From: Mycobacterium sp. Root135
Lineage (GTDB): Bacteria; Actinomycetota; Actinomycetes; Mycobacteriales; Mycobacteriaceae
Direction of reading: 5' to 3'
DNA: 64,000 nt
NCBI RefSeq assembly: GCF_001426545.1
Contig: NZ_LMEZ01000005.1
Location: 1,077,333 to 1,141,332, forward strand
The notes under the pieces were generated by a model that saw only the letters and a program-made list of their open reading frames with translations, was not told the DNA's origin and did no database searches. Made by a program: the position numbers and the translations under genes. Below, one piece after another: positions 17,050-25,453 of this stretch (its first letter is position 1; every line of letters starts with the position of its first letter).

Positions 17050-17976
17050 CTGTTCTCACTGGCGAGACTGTCCTGCTTCATCGCCGTCGCCGAGGAGCTT
17101 CACTTCGGTCGCGCTGCCGAGCGCCTGCACATGACGCAGCCGCCGCTGAGCAGACAGATTCAGCAGCTCGAATCCGAGCTCGGCGTGCAACTCGTCGACC
17201 GCACCACCCGGTCGGTGACCCTGACCCCGGCAGGGATCGCGTTCCTTCCCGACGCCCGCCGGATCCTGCAACTGGCCGAGGGCGCCGCGATGACCGTGAA
17301 GCGCGTCCCGGCCGGGGACCTCGGCACGGTGGTCGTCGGATTCACCGCCGCCTCGGCGCACGCGGTCCTCCCGCGGCTGCTCGAACGTGCCCGTGACGAA
17401 CTTCCCGACGTGAAACTCGATCTGCGCGAGATGGTTTCGGCCGTTCAGCTCGAGGCTCTGATGGCCGGCGAGATCGACCTGGGCATGGTCCGGCCACCGG
17501 TGAAGCGCCCCGGGATCGTGTCACGGCCGCTGCTCCACGAGCAGCTCGTCGCGGCTCTCCCAGCGCAACACCCGCTGGCCAACCTGCCCCGGCAGCTGAC
17601 GCTCAACGACCTCGACGGCCAAGACGTCATCATGTACTCACCGGTGCAGGCGCGGTACTTCAACGACCTTCTGATCAGTACGTTCACCATCGCCGGTGCC
17701 ACGCCGCGCTACGTCCAGTACGTCACGCAGGTCCACACGATGCTGGTGCTGGTCCGCTCGGGCATCGGGATCGCGCTGGTGCCTGCGTCGGCGGCGACGC
17801 TGCATCCCGTCGGGGTGGCGTTCCGGTCGATTGGTGCCTTCCGGGAGCGGCCGGTCGAACTCGACGCTGCGTGGCGCGGCGACAGCACCAACCCCGCGCT
17901 GCTGCGCCTGCTGCGCGACGTGCTGCCGCAACGGGAGTGGACCACCGACGACCTGGTGGACGAGTTCGCGCACTGA
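17050..17976 (+). CDS. LysR-family transcriptional regulator, probable CTG start
   Basis: Protein of 308 residues if read from CTG 17050. The N-terminal helix-turn-helix then reads FSLARLSCFIAVAEELHFGR and continues into MTQPPLSRQIQQLE, the complete LysR pattern; an effector domain of about 210 residues follows. The first in-frame ATG (17131) would delete 27 residues, half of the DNA-binding domain, and no in-frame ATG, GTG or TTG precedes it. GGAG at 17040-17043 sits 6 nt before the CTG, good Shine-Dalgarno spacing. It follows gudD and likely controls the glucarate operon through the T-N11-A dyad at 13102-13122. A sequencing frameshift is the alternative explanation for the missing start. 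Confidence 0.85.
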   Translation: MFSLARLSCFIAVAEELHFGRAAERLHMTQPPLSRQIQQLESELGVQLVDRTTRSVTLTPAGIAFLPDARRILQLAEGAAMTVKRVPAGDLGTVVVGFTAASAHAVLPRLLERARDELPDVKLDLREMVSAVQLEALMAGEIDLGMVRPPVKRPGIVSRPLLHEQLVAALPAQHPLANLPRQLTLNDLDGQDVIMYSPVQARYFNDLLISTFTIAGATPRYVQYVTQVHTMLVLVRSGIGIALVPASAATLHPVGVAFRSIGAFRERPVELDAAWRGDSTNPALLRLLRDVLPQREWTTDDLVDEFAH

Positions 17977-17988
17977 ATCGTCGCGCCG

Positions 17989-18504
17989 CTACGACTTGGG
18001 GCGTGACTCGAAGAGCCGGTACTCGAACCAGCCAGCCCGTAGGGCTGCGTCCAGTTGGTCCAAGCGGTAAGCCGGACTACCGGTGAAGACGGCGGGAAGA
18101 GTCGAAAGTCGTTTGCGCACCTCGTCTTCGGTGAGCATGCGTCCGACCCGGTACACGCGGTCGTTCCGGTAGTACACGTCGACGACGCGTTCGCCGACGC
18201 CGAGCATCGCGCGTACCGTCTCGTCGAGATTCGCGACCGCGAGGACCGCCACGTCGTACGCCTCGAACTGGAACCCGCGGTCATACAGGGACGGATCACG
18301 CTCGAGGGAACTACCTGCCAGCACCTGCAGAGCGCGTCCGGTGTCGGCGTTGACGATGACGCCGGCAACGGCCACGGACTGCTTGGCGATGACCGGGAAG
18401 TACCAGCCCTGGTCCAGAGTGTGTGACGGGCCCAGCACGGTGGCGCCGACGTCCTCGGCGAGCGCAGCCGTTCCCAGCGCGCGCGCCTCAGCCTCGTCGA
18501 CCAT
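17989..18504 (-). CDS. Hypothetical protein with YrhB/Imm35-like N-terminal region
   Basis: Protein of 171 residues from ATG 18504; a TTG at 18513 would add three. Residues about 1-85 show the pattern of the YrhB/immunity-35 fold: a helix (VDEAEARALG), a DQGWYFPV strand, and a hydrophobic strand ending in a GVIVNADTGRAL turn. A DVYYRNDRVYRVGR segment and a charged C-terminal half follow. No signal peptide or membrane segment. Imm35-like proteins are often toxin immunity proteins, but no toxin gene is visible nearby, so function is open. It converges on lysR with 12 bp between stops. Confidence 0.5.
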   Translation of the reverse strand: MVDEAEARALGTAALAEDVGATVLGPSHTLDQGWYFPVIAKQSVAVAGVIVNADTGRALQVLAGSSLERDPSLYDRGFQFEAYDVAVLAVANLDETVRAMLGVGERVVDVYYRNDRVYRVGRMLTEDEVRKRLSTLPAVFTGSPAYRLDQLDAALRAGWFEYRLFESRPKS

Positions 18505-18528
18505 GCTGCGCAACGATATGGCCAGAGG

Positions 18529-18552
18529 GGGCCGTCGTCACGGAGACGGCCC
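18529..18552. terminator. Hairpin downstream of the D-2-hydroxyacid dehydrogenase gene
   Basis: GGGCCGTC (18529-18536) and GACGGCCC (18545-18552) pair perfectly over 8 bp with an 8-nt loop. It lies 66 bp past the stop of the minus-strand dehydrogenase gene (18618) and just before the minus-strand gene at 18504, so it plausibly separates the two transcripts. Confidence 0.45.
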
Positions 18553-18617
18553 GAAATCCCCGGCACGGACCCCGCATCCAGACCGGGTGGGCCCTCGCTC
18601 CTGGGATCAGTCGGTGC

Positions 18618-19604
18618 CTAGACGGACACCGCAGGTTCGACGACGGGCGTCACCAGCCGACCACTACGCAGGAACTCGTCCAGGTTGTCGAGGGTGAGCT
18701 GCTCCATCGCGGCCCGGGTTTCGACGGTGCCGCTACCGACGTGCGGCAGCAGGACGACGTTGTCCAACGTCAGCAGTTCGTCGGGGACGTTCGGCTCGTC
18801 GGTGAACACGTCGAGGCCCGCGCCCGCGAGGCGGCCGTTGGTCAGGGCGTCGACGAGCGCGGCCTCGTCGACGACGCTGCCGCGGGCGATGTTGACCAGG
18901 TAGCCCGACGACCCGAGCGCGTCGATGACCTCGGCGTCGACCAACCGCCGGGTCCCGTCGCCTCCCGCGGCCGCGACGACCAGGACGTCGACGCCGCGCG
19001 CGAGTGCGACCGGGGAGTCGACGTAGGCGTACGGAGAGTCGGCCTTCGGGCTCCGGTTGTGGTAGGAGATCGTGCAGCCGAAGGCGTTGAGCCGCTTGGC
19101 AATTGCCGATCCGATGCGACCAAGTCCGATGATGCCGACGCGTCGGTTGCTGACCTGGTGGGTCAGCGGGTAATTGCCGTCGGCGGGCCACCGTCCGGCG
19201 CGCACGTATCGGTCGGCGGCCGAGAACTGCCGCATCACGTCGATCATCAGCCCGACCGCGGTGTCGGCGACGCAGTCGGTGAGAACGTCGGGGGTGTTGC
19301 TCACGCCGACACCCCGTTCGGCGGCCGCGTCGACGTCGGTGGTGTCGTATCCGACGCCGAAGTTCACGACGGCGCCGAGGTGGGGAAGTGCTCGCATCAG
19401 GTCCGCGTCGACTCCGGAGCGGCCCGAGGTCACCACCGCGGTCACCTCGCCGCCGTGCGTCGACAGGAACTCTCCTCGTGCGGAGGCTTCGTCGGGCAGC
19501 ACCAGCGCGCCGTAGTTCTCCGAGAGGGTGCGTTCAAGCGACGGTTTCAGGGAGCCGACCTGCAGCACCGTGTGATTCGGGGGCGTGCGGAGTGATGTGG
19601 TCAT
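18618..19604 (-). CDS. NAD(P)-dependent D-2-hydroxyacid dehydrogenase (glyoxylate/hydroxypyruvate reductase type)
   Basis: Protein of 328 residues. The Rossmann motif GLGRIGSAIAKR is at about 150. The catalytic residues are the arginine in NIARGSVVDE, the glutamate in DVFTDEPNVP and the histidine in LLPHVGSGT. The YHNRSPK segment after the second strand, with Arg/Lys, suggests NADPH preference. Such enzymes reduce glyoxylate, hydroxypyruvate or 2-keto-gluconate. The longer frame to 19733 crosses the promoter region and is not used. It is divergent from the ABC-transporter operon, with which it shares a 308-bp regulatory region, so a joint role in sugar-acid use is likely but not proven. Confidence 0.88.
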   Translation of the reverse strand: MTTSLRTPPNHTVLQVGSLKPSLERTLSENYGALVLPDEASARGEFLSTHGGEVTAVVTSGRSGVDADLMRALPHLGAVVNFGVGYDTTDVDAAAERGVGVSNTPDVLTDCVADTAVGLMIDVMRQFSAADRYVRAGRWPADGNYPLTHQVSNRRVGIIGLGRIGSAIAKRLNAFGCTISYHNRSPKADSPYAYVDSPVALARGVDVLVVAAAGGDGTRRLVDAEVIDALGSSGYLVNIARGSVVDEAALVDALTNGRLAGAGLDVFTDEPNVPDELLTLDNVVLLPHVGSGTVETRAAMEQLTLDNLDEFLRSGRLVTPVVEPAVSV

Positions 19605-19613
19605 GATGAATCC

Positions 19614-19644
19614 ACGGTACGACCACCTGCGGATACCCGTCCAA
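19614..19644 (-). promoter_or_regulatory. Candidate promoter for the D-2-hydroxyacid dehydrogenase
   Basis: On the minus strand TTGGAC (19644-19639), a 19-nt spacer, and TACCGT (19619-19614). The -10 ends 9 nt before the ATG at 19604, so the transcript would be leaderless or nearly so. Confidence 0.35.
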
Positions 19645-19664
19645 CCCCGAAATAGCATGGACTT

Positions 19665-19679
19665 ATGCGGAACCCGCAT
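19665..19679. promoter_or_regulatory. Palindrome upstream of the dehydrogenase promoter
   Basis: ATGCGG, AAC, CCGCAT: a perfect 6-bp dyad with a 3-nt centre. It lies in the 308-bp divergent region 19605-19912, upstream of the minus-strand -35. It is a candidate activator or repressor site; the partner is unknown. The rest of the region to 19818 shows nothing else I can interpret. Confidence 0.35.
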
Positions 19680-19818
19680 GGGCAGCGCTTTCGCGGCGCT
19701 CGTAGGGTATCGGCCAGTCGCTGCCGCCATCATCAGGCCAGGTCATGGGCACTTTGCGCGTAAGCGGGCGGTGTCCGATCGGCCGTGTCCAACGCCCATT
19801 TCGGGCCATTCGGCTGGG

Positions 19819-19848
19819 TTGACGCTGGAGAAACGACATCCCTACGTT
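19819..19848 (+). promoter_or_regulatory. Promoter of the ABC-transporter operon
   Basis: TTGACG (19819-19824), an 18-nt spacer, and TACGTT (19843-19848), which fits the sigma-A-type TANNNT -10. Transcription would begin near 19855, leaving a leader of about 58 nt that carries GGAGG at 19904-19908 before the ATG at 19913. Confidence 0.5.
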
Positions 19849-19853
19849 GTGTC

Positions 19854-19870
19854 TGCGATCACATGTCGCA
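19854..19870. promoter_or_regulatory. Operator-like inverted repeat at the transcription start of the ABC operon
   Basis: TGCGA, 7 nt, TCGCA: a perfect 5-bp dyad with half-sites about one helical turn apart. It sits on the inferred +1 to +16, where a repressor would block initiation. The IclR-family gene at the end of the operon (26169) is the likely partner. Confidence 0.45.
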
Positions 19871-19912
19871 TTCACATACGTGGACGTCACACCAGCAGCC
19901 CCTGGAGGACAC

Positions 19913-21496
19913 ATGAGTCCCGCTTCACCCATGCCGCGGTCGTCGCGGTCGCGGGCCGCGCTGGCCATCGGCGTCGCGGCGCTGACCGTGGCCGCTACCG
20001 GCTGCACCGTCGCCAATTCCGGCCGCGGCGGTTACGACCCCAACACCCTGCGCATCGTCCTGTCCCAGGAGCCACCGACGCTGGAGCCATGCGAAAGCTC
20101 GCTGACGTCGACGGGAATCGTGGTGCGCTCCAACATCACCGAGCCACTCATCGAGCGCGACCCGAACTCCGGAGACCTTCAGCCGCTGCTGTCCACGGGG
20201 TGGCGCCAGACGTCCCCCACCGAATGGACCTTCGACATCCGCACCGGCGTCACGTTCTCCAACGGTGCCCCCTTCACCGCCGCCGACGCCGCATTCGCCG
20301 TCGACCGTGCCGTGAACTCGGACCTGCAGTGCAACGTCGACGGCTACGTCTTCGGTGACGAGAAGCTCAAGCTGGCGACACCCAACGACACCACCCTGAC
20401 GGTCACCACCGAGAAGCCGGATCCAATTCTGCCGCTGCGCATCTCGTTCGTCGAGATCGTGCCGCGGTCGACGAGCATGACCGAGAAGGTCCGTGAGCCG
20501 ATCGGCACCGGACCGTATGCCATCGAGAACTGGGACTTCGGGCAGAAGCTCACCCTCGCCCGCAACCCCCGCTACTGGGGTACGGCGCCGGCCTTCGCCC
20601 GTGCCGAATACCAATGGCGCAGCGAGGGCAGCGTCCGGGCGGCGATGATCACCAACGACGAAACCGACATCGCCACGTCGCTCGGACCAGAGGACGGGGC
20701 AGGCGATCTCGGCGTCCCCTTCCAGAACAACGAGACCACCGCCCTGCGCATCCAGGCCACCGAGGCGCCGCTGAACGACATGCGGGTTCGGCAGGCGATC
20801 AACTACGCCATCAACCGGACCGGAATCGTGAAGGCGTTGTTCCGTGGGCTCGGGGACCCGGCCTCACAGCTGATTCCCTCGGGCGTCGTCGGTTACAACG
20901 ATCAGCTGGCGCTGTGGCCGCACGACTCCGACAAGGCGAAGGCACTCGTCGCCGACGCCAAGGCCGACGGGGTTCCGGTCGACACCCAGATCCGGCTCAT
21001 CGGTCGCACGGCCCAGTTTCCCAAGATCGCCGAGACCATCGAGGTCATCCAAAGTGAGCTGGCCGAGATCGGCCTCAACGTCAAGATCGAGATGATGGAC
21101 ACGGCGTCCCAGCTGCAGTACCAGCTGCGCCCGTTCCCGGCCGACGCCGGGCCGTACCTGTTGATGATTCAGCACGGAAACCAAGCCGGCGACGCGGCCT
21201 TCACCATGGACCAGTACATGTTGAGCGACGGTCCCCAAGCCGATTACGGCACAAAGCAATTCGACGACAAGATTCGTGCCGCGGAAGCCCTCACCGGCCA
21301 GGCCCGCCAAGACGCGTTCGCGCGACTGTTCGCCGAGGAACCGCAGGAGATCATGCAGATGGCCTACCTCGCCCACATGAAGGGCATCCTCGGAAAGTCC
21401 GCCCGCGTTGACTACACCCCGAATTCCGCGACCGGCGACGAGATGCGGCTGTCAGAGATGACGATGGCCGGGTCCGACCGTACCGACGCCCAGTAG
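19913..21496 (+). CDS. ABC transporter substrate-binding lipoprotein, peptide/nickel/sugar-acid (SBP_bac_5) family
   Basis: Protein of 527 residues. It has a Lys/Arg-poor but SRSR-containing N-terminus, a hydrophobic stretch and a Cys at about 31 (VAATGC), a loose lipobox, so it is probably membrane-anchored outside the cell. The DppA/OppA signature follows: LRIVLSQEPPTLEPCESS, EPLIERDPNSGDLQPLL, TFDIRTGVTFSNGAPFTAADAAF. It heads a complete importer operon: two permeases and two ATPases. Despite the family name, many members bind sugars or sugar acids. A glucarate dehydratase gene downstream makes an aldarate the best guess. The ATG at 19913 has GGAGG upstream; the frame extends to 19847 without such support. 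Confidence 0.88.
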   Translation: MSPASPMPRSSRSRAALAIGVAALTVAATGCTVANSGRGGYDPNTLRIVLSQEPPTLEPCESSLTSTGIVVRSNITEPLIERDPNSGDLQPLLSTGWRQTSPTEWTFDIRTGVTFSNGAPFTAADAAFAVDRAVNSDLQCNVDGYVFGDEKLKLATPNDTTLTVTTEKPDPILPLRISFVEIVPRSTSMTEKVREPIGTGPYAIENWDFGQKLTLARNPRYWGTAPAFARAEYQWRSEGSVRAAMITNDETDIATSLGPEDGAGDLGVPFQNNETTALRIQATEAPLNDMRVRQAINYAINRTGIVKALFRGLGDPASQLIPSGVVGYNDQLALWPHDSDKAKALVADAKADGVPVDTQIRLIGRTAQFPKIAETIEVIQSELAEIGLNVKIEMMDTASQLQYQLRPFPADAGPYLLMIQHGNQAGDAAFTMDQYMLSDGPQADYGTKQFDDKIRAAEALTGQARQDAFARLFAEEPQEIMQMAYLAHMKGILGKSARVDYTPNSATGDEMRLSEMTMAGSDRTDAQ

Positions 21497-21513
21497 TCAG
21501 GAAGGCCACCAGA

Positions 21514-22440
21514 GTGTTCTCCTTCGTTCGGCGCCGGATGTACACCAGCGCATTGCCTTTGATCATCGTCCTGCTCGGCGTGTTCCTCCTCGCCCGGCTC
21601 ACCGGCGACCCCACCAGCCTTTACCTCCCCGAGTCGGCGACCGAGGCGCAGCGCGAAGCCTTCGCCCAGAAGAACGGCTTCGACCGGCCGCTCCTGACCC
21701 AGCTCGGCGACTACTTCACCGGCGTGCTGCACCTCGACTTCGGAACGTCCCTGCGCACCGGGGAATCCGCGTCGGAGATGGCATTTCGGGCCTTCCCCGC
21801 CACCCTCCAGCTGGCGGCGACCACGATGCTGCTGGCCGTCGTCGGCGCCGTCGTGATCGGATGCTGGGCTGCCTATCGACCCAACTCCCTGGCCGACCGG
21901 TTCTCCAGCCTGCTGTCGATGACCGGGGCCAGCATCCCGGACTTCTGGTTCGCCATCACCGGCGTCTGGCTCTTCGCGGTCCTGCTCGGGGTCCTGCCGA
22001 CCTCGGGCACCGACGGACCACTCGCGTGGATCCTCCCGATCGCCACGCTGATGATCAGACCGCTCGGCGTGCTGACCCAAGTGGTCCGCGGTGCAATGGT
22101 TTCCGCGCTGTCCGCCCCCTACGTGCGACTGGCCCGCAGCAAGGGCGCTGGGGATCTGAGGGTGGTCACCCACCACGCCCTTCGCAACGCGGCCGCCCCG
22201 GCGCTGACGGTGGCGGGCGACCTCGCGGTCGGCCTGATCAACGGCGCCGTCGTCGTCGAGGCGATCTTCGGATGGCCAGGCATCGGCAAGCTCATGATCG
22301 ACGCGATTCTGCAACGCGACTTCGCGGTGCTGCAGGCGGCGGTACTACTCACCGCGGTCAGCATCTTCGTCCTCAACATCGCCATCGACGCCTGTTACGC
22401 GCTGCTCGACGCACGCGTGCGGGAACCGGCCCGAGTGTAA
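21514..22440 (+). CDS. ABC transporter permease, DppB/OppB type
   Basis: Protein of 308 residues from GTG 21514. Six membrane segments, with the first followed by the characteristic periplasmic loop that includes LTGDPTSLYLPE and the FDRPLLTQLGDYFTGVLHLDFGTSLR signature of DppB proteins. The cytoplasmic EAA-like loop (APYVRLARSKGAGDLRVVTHHALRNA) contacts the ATPases. It starts 17 bp after the binding-protein gene. It forms a heterodimeric channel with the next gene product. Confidence 0.92.
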   Translation: MFSFVRRRMYTSALPLIIVLLGVFLLARLTGDPTSLYLPESATEAQREAFAQKNGFDRPLLTQLGDYFTGVLHLDFGTSLRTGESASEMAFRAFPATLQLAATTMLLAVVGAVVIGCWAAYRPNSLADRFSSLLSMTGASIPDFWFAITGVWLFAVLLGVLPTSGTDGPLAWILPIATLMIRPLGVLTQVVRGAMVSALSAPYVRLARSKGAGDLRVVTHHALRNAAAPALTVAGDLAVGLINGAVVVEAIFGWPGIGKLMIDAILQRDFAVLQAAVLLTAVSIFVLNIAIDACYALLDARVREPARV

Positions 22441-22453
22441 GGGAGGCAGGCAC

Positions 22454-23434
22454 ATGAGTAATCAACTCGATCTCGTCCCCGTCAAGCCGACGACGGCGAT
22501 CGTCGGCGAGGCCAGCCCGCGAAAGTCCGGCCGCGCCGTCTGGTTTCGGCTTCTGGCCAACGACCGGGTCGCCGCCTGCGCCGCGGCCGTCTTGGCGCTG
22601 GTCCTGCTCACCGCACTGTTCGGCCCGATGCTCATCGGCAACGTCGCCACCAGCATCGACCTGGACAACTCCAATCAGGCGCCGTTCACGCTGGCGCACG
22701 GCTGGGCCAACGTTCTCGGCACCGACCCGCTTGGCCGCAGCATGCTGGCGCGGCTGATCGTCGCGAGCAGGACCACCTTGTCGGTTGCCATTCCCGCGGT
22801 GGTGATCTCGGCGGTGATCGGCTCCCTGATCGGCATGTGGGCCGGTTTCTACCGGGGTTGGCGGGAGACGGTCGCCATGCGCGTCGCCGACGTCATCATG
22901 AGCTTCCCGTCCCTGCTACTCGCGGTCGTCGTGCTCTACGTGTTCTCCCCGAGCGCCGCCAACATCGTTGCCGTGCTTGCCCTTACCCGCATCCCGGTGT
23001 ACCTGCGCACGGCACGCGCCGAGTCCGCAGAGCTGCAGAGCCGGCTGTTCGTCGACGCGGCTCGAACCTTCGGCGCCAGCGCACCGTCGATCATCACGCG
23101 GCACGTGCTGCCGATCGTCCTTCCCACGCTGTTGACCGTCGCGACGCTGGACTTTTGCTACGTGATGCTGGCGGAGAGCTCACTGAGCTTCCTCGGCATC
23201 GGAATCCAGCCCCCCGACGTGAGCTGGGGTCTGATGGTCGCCCAGGGTCGCACCTACCTCAACTCGGCGTGGTGGCTGTCGTTCTTCCCCGGCCTTGCCA
23301 TCGTGATCACCACGGTGTCGGCCACGATCCTCGCGGCGTGGGCTCGAATCGCCACGGATCCAGGCCAGCGGTGGCGGCTCACCGTTCCGCAGAAACGACT
23401 GTCCCGCTTCACCAAGACCGGGAAGGCACTTTGA
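22454..23434 (+). CDS. ABC transporter permease, DppC/OppC type
   Basis: Protein of 326 residues. The N-terminal OppC-N region (VWFRLLANDRVAACAAAVLALVLL) is followed by the HGWANVLGTDPLGRSMLARLIVASR signature and five further membrane segments. It has an EAA-type loop at RLFVDAARTFGASAPSIITRHVLP. It pairs with the product of 21514-22440. The stop overlaps the start of the first ATPase gene as TGATG, so expression is coupled. Confidence 0.92.
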   Translation: MSNQLDLVPVKPTTAIVGEASPRKSGRAVWFRLLANDRVAACAAAVLALVLLTALFGPMLIGNVATSIDLDNSNQAPFTLAHGWANVLGTDPLGRSMLARLIVASRTTLSVAIPAVVISAVIGSLIGMWAGFYRGWRETVAMRVADVIMSFPSLLLAVVVLYVFSPSAANIVAVLALTRIPVYLRTARAESAELQSRLFVDAARTFGASAPSIITRHVLPIVLPTLLTVATLDFCYVMLAESSLSFLGIGIQPPDVSWGLMVAQGRTYLNSAWWLSFFPGLAIVITTVSATILAAWARIATDPGQRWRLTVPQKRLSRFTKTGKAL

Positions 23435-24465
23435 TGACCGCTGTCGCAGAACACTCCGCCGCCGACGTCGTCGACGCCGATCCTGCCCTGCAGGTCGAGG
23501 GGCTGACCGTCGACATCCGAACCATCTCCGGCACGGTTCGGGCCGTCAACGAGGTGACCTTCGAGGCCCGCCGCGGCGAGACGTTGGCGCTGCTCGGCGA
23601 GTCCGGGTGCGGCAAGTCGATGACGGCGACGGCGCTGGTCGGCCTTCTCGAACCGGTCGCCGAGGTCACCGCGGGATCGGCCATGCTCACCGGGCGCGAC
23701 GGCGTCGCCGACCTCTTGGCGGTCGACCGCAAGACTCGGCGCCGGCTGGCTGGCACCGAATTGGCCATCGTCTTCCAAGACGCGCTGACCGCGCTCAACC
23801 CGCTGTACACGGTGGGAACCCAACTCGCCGAACCGTTTCAGATCCACCACGGAATGAAGTCGAAGGAAGCCAAGGCCAAGGCCGTCGAACTGATGGCGCG
23901 CGTGGGCATTCCGCAGCCCGAGACGCGGTTGAACTCCTACCCGCACCAGTTCTCCGGAGGCATGCGGCAGCGCCTGTTGATCGCGATGGCGGTGGCGCTG
24001 AACCCCCGGGTGCTGATCGCCGACGAGCCGACCACGGCACTCGACGTGACGGTGCAGGCACAGATCATGGAACTGCTGCGCGGCTTGCGAAGCGAGTACG
24101 ACATGGCGGTCGTGCTGATCACCCACGACCTGGCGCTGGTGGCGGAGGAAGCCGACCGCGTCGCCGTCATGTACGCGGGCAACATCGTCGAAACCGGTGT
24201 GGTGTCAGAGGTTTTCGCCAACCCCCGACACCCGTACACCAAGGGCCTGCTCGACTCGGTGCCCGTCAACGCCGTGCGCGGCGAGGAGCTCAAGTCGATC
24301 GGTGGCGCCCCGCCGGACCTGCACTCCATCCCACAGGGCTGCGCCTACCAGGCCCGCTGTCCCTTGGCGCAGGACGTCTGCCGGACCACGAGGCCCACCC
24401 TGAACCCCGTTGGCTCGCGACACCAGTCCGCCTGCCACTTCCCCCAGGAGGTCGTCAATGTCTGA
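23434..24465 (+). CDS. ABC transporter ATP-binding protein, DppD/OppD type
   Basis: Protein of 343 residues. Walker A is GESGCGKSM, the Q-loop is in [10 protein letters not shown], the ABC signature is FSGGMRQR, Walker B is [11 protein letters not shown] and the switch histidine is in ITHDL. The C-terminal oligopeptide extension (about 255-343) contains a four-cysteine cluster pattern ([14 protein letters not shown]), as in family members carrying an iron-sulphur or zinc site. It drives import with the next ATPase. Its ATG overlaps the upstream permease stop. Confidence 0.93.
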   Translation: MTAVAEHSAADVVDADPALQVEGLTVDIRTISGTVRAVNEVTFEARRGETLALLGESGCGKSMTATALVGLLEPVAEVTAGSAMLTGRDGVADLLAVDRKTRRRLAGTELAIVFQDALTALNPLYTVGTQLAEPFQIHHGMKSKEAKAKAVELMARVGIPQPETRLNSYPHQFSGGMRQRLLIAMAVALNPRVLIADEPTTALDVTVQAQIMELLRGLRSEYDMAVVLITHDLALVAEEADRVAVMYAGNIVETGVVSEVFANPRHPYTKGLLDSVPVNAVRGEELKSIGGAPPDLHSIPQGCAYQARCPLAQDVCRTTRPTLNPVGSRHQSACHFPQEVVNV

Positions 24466-25453
24466 TCAACTGCTTCGGGTTCGAGACCTCCGCAAGACGT
24501 TCCGGGTGCCGGGAAGCAAGACGGGGCTGACGGCCCTCGACGGCATCACCTTGGACGTCGGCCGCGGCGAGACTCTCGGCCTGGTCGGCGAATCCGGTTG
24601 TGGCAAGTCGACGTTGGCTCGGACGCTGATGATGCTCGAGCGTCCGGACTCGGGCAGCGTCACGTTCGACGGCATCGATCCGTTCTCGCTGCGAGGCAAG
24701 GACCTGCTGAAGTTCCGGCGCCGCGTGCAGATGGTGTTCCAAGATCCCTACGCGTCGCTGAATTCGCGGATGAGCGCGGGCGACCTGATCTCCGAGCCGT
24801 GGCGGACTCACAAGACGTTGTACGCCAGCCGATCCGAGCGTGAGACCAGGGTGCGGGAACTGCTCGACCTCGTCGGCCTCGGCGCCAAGGCCGACGACAA
24901 GTATCCGCAAGAATTCTCCGGCGGCCAGCGTCAGCGCATCGGCATCGCCCGCGCGCTGGCCCTCAACCCCGACGTCGTCATCTGCGACGAGCCGGTCTCG
25001 GCGCTCGACCTCTCGGTTCAGGCGCAGGTGCTCAACCTCCTCAACGATCTGCAGAAGGAGCTCGGCATCGCCTACGTGTTCATCTCCCACGACCTCTCGG
25101 TGGTCCGCCACGTGGCCGACCGCGTGGCAGTGATGTACCTCGGGCGCATCATCGAGTCCGGACCAACCGAAGCGGTGTTCCAGTCGCCGAGCCACCCGTA
25201 CACCGCCGCCCTGATGTCGGCGGCACCCAAGCTCGACGCCGCACACCGCGGCGAGCGAATCCTGTTGAAGGGCGAGGTGCCGTCGCCGCTCAACCCGCCG
25301 TCGGGATGTCGATTCCGGACCCGGTGCTGGAAGGCGACCGACATCTGTGCCGCCGAACGGCCGCCGCTGGCCGTCGACCCGCACTCGGCCACCCACGGCG
25401 CGGAGTGCCACCACCCCTTGGTGGGTGAGCCCGCGCTGTCGGCCAGCGCGTGA
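24458..25453 (+). CDS. ABC transporter ATP-binding protein, DppF/OppF type
   Basis: Protein of 331 residues. Walker [11 protein letters not shown]-loop FQDPYASLNS, signature FSGGQRQR, Walker B ICDEPVSALD, switch ISHDL. The C-terminal extension again has cysteines (CRFRTRCW, DICA, AECHH). The ATG at 24458 overlaps the end of the preceding gene by 8 bp and has CAGGAGG a few bases upstream. It completes the five-component importer. Confidence 0.93.
   Translation: MSDQLLRVRDLRKTFRVPGSKTGLTALDGITLDVGRGETLGLVGESGCGKSTLARTLMMLERPDSGSVTFDGIDPFSLRGKDLLKFRRRVQMVFQDPYASLNSRMSAGDLISEPWRTHKTLYASRSERETRVRELLDLVGLGAKADDKYPQEFSGGQRQRIGIARALALNPDVVICDEPVSALDLSVQAQVLNLLNDLQKELGIAYVFISHDLSVVRHVADRVAVMYLGRIIESGPTEAVFQSPSHPYTAALMSAAPKLDAAHRGERILLKGEVPSPLNPPSGCRFRTRCWKATDICAAERPPLAVDPHSATHGAECHHPLVGEPALSASA

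Noticed and set aside
19605..19912. A small gene in the 308-bp divergent region
   Set aside because: The open frames through it carry no ribosome-binding site or protein-like composition; promoter and dyad signals explain the region better.
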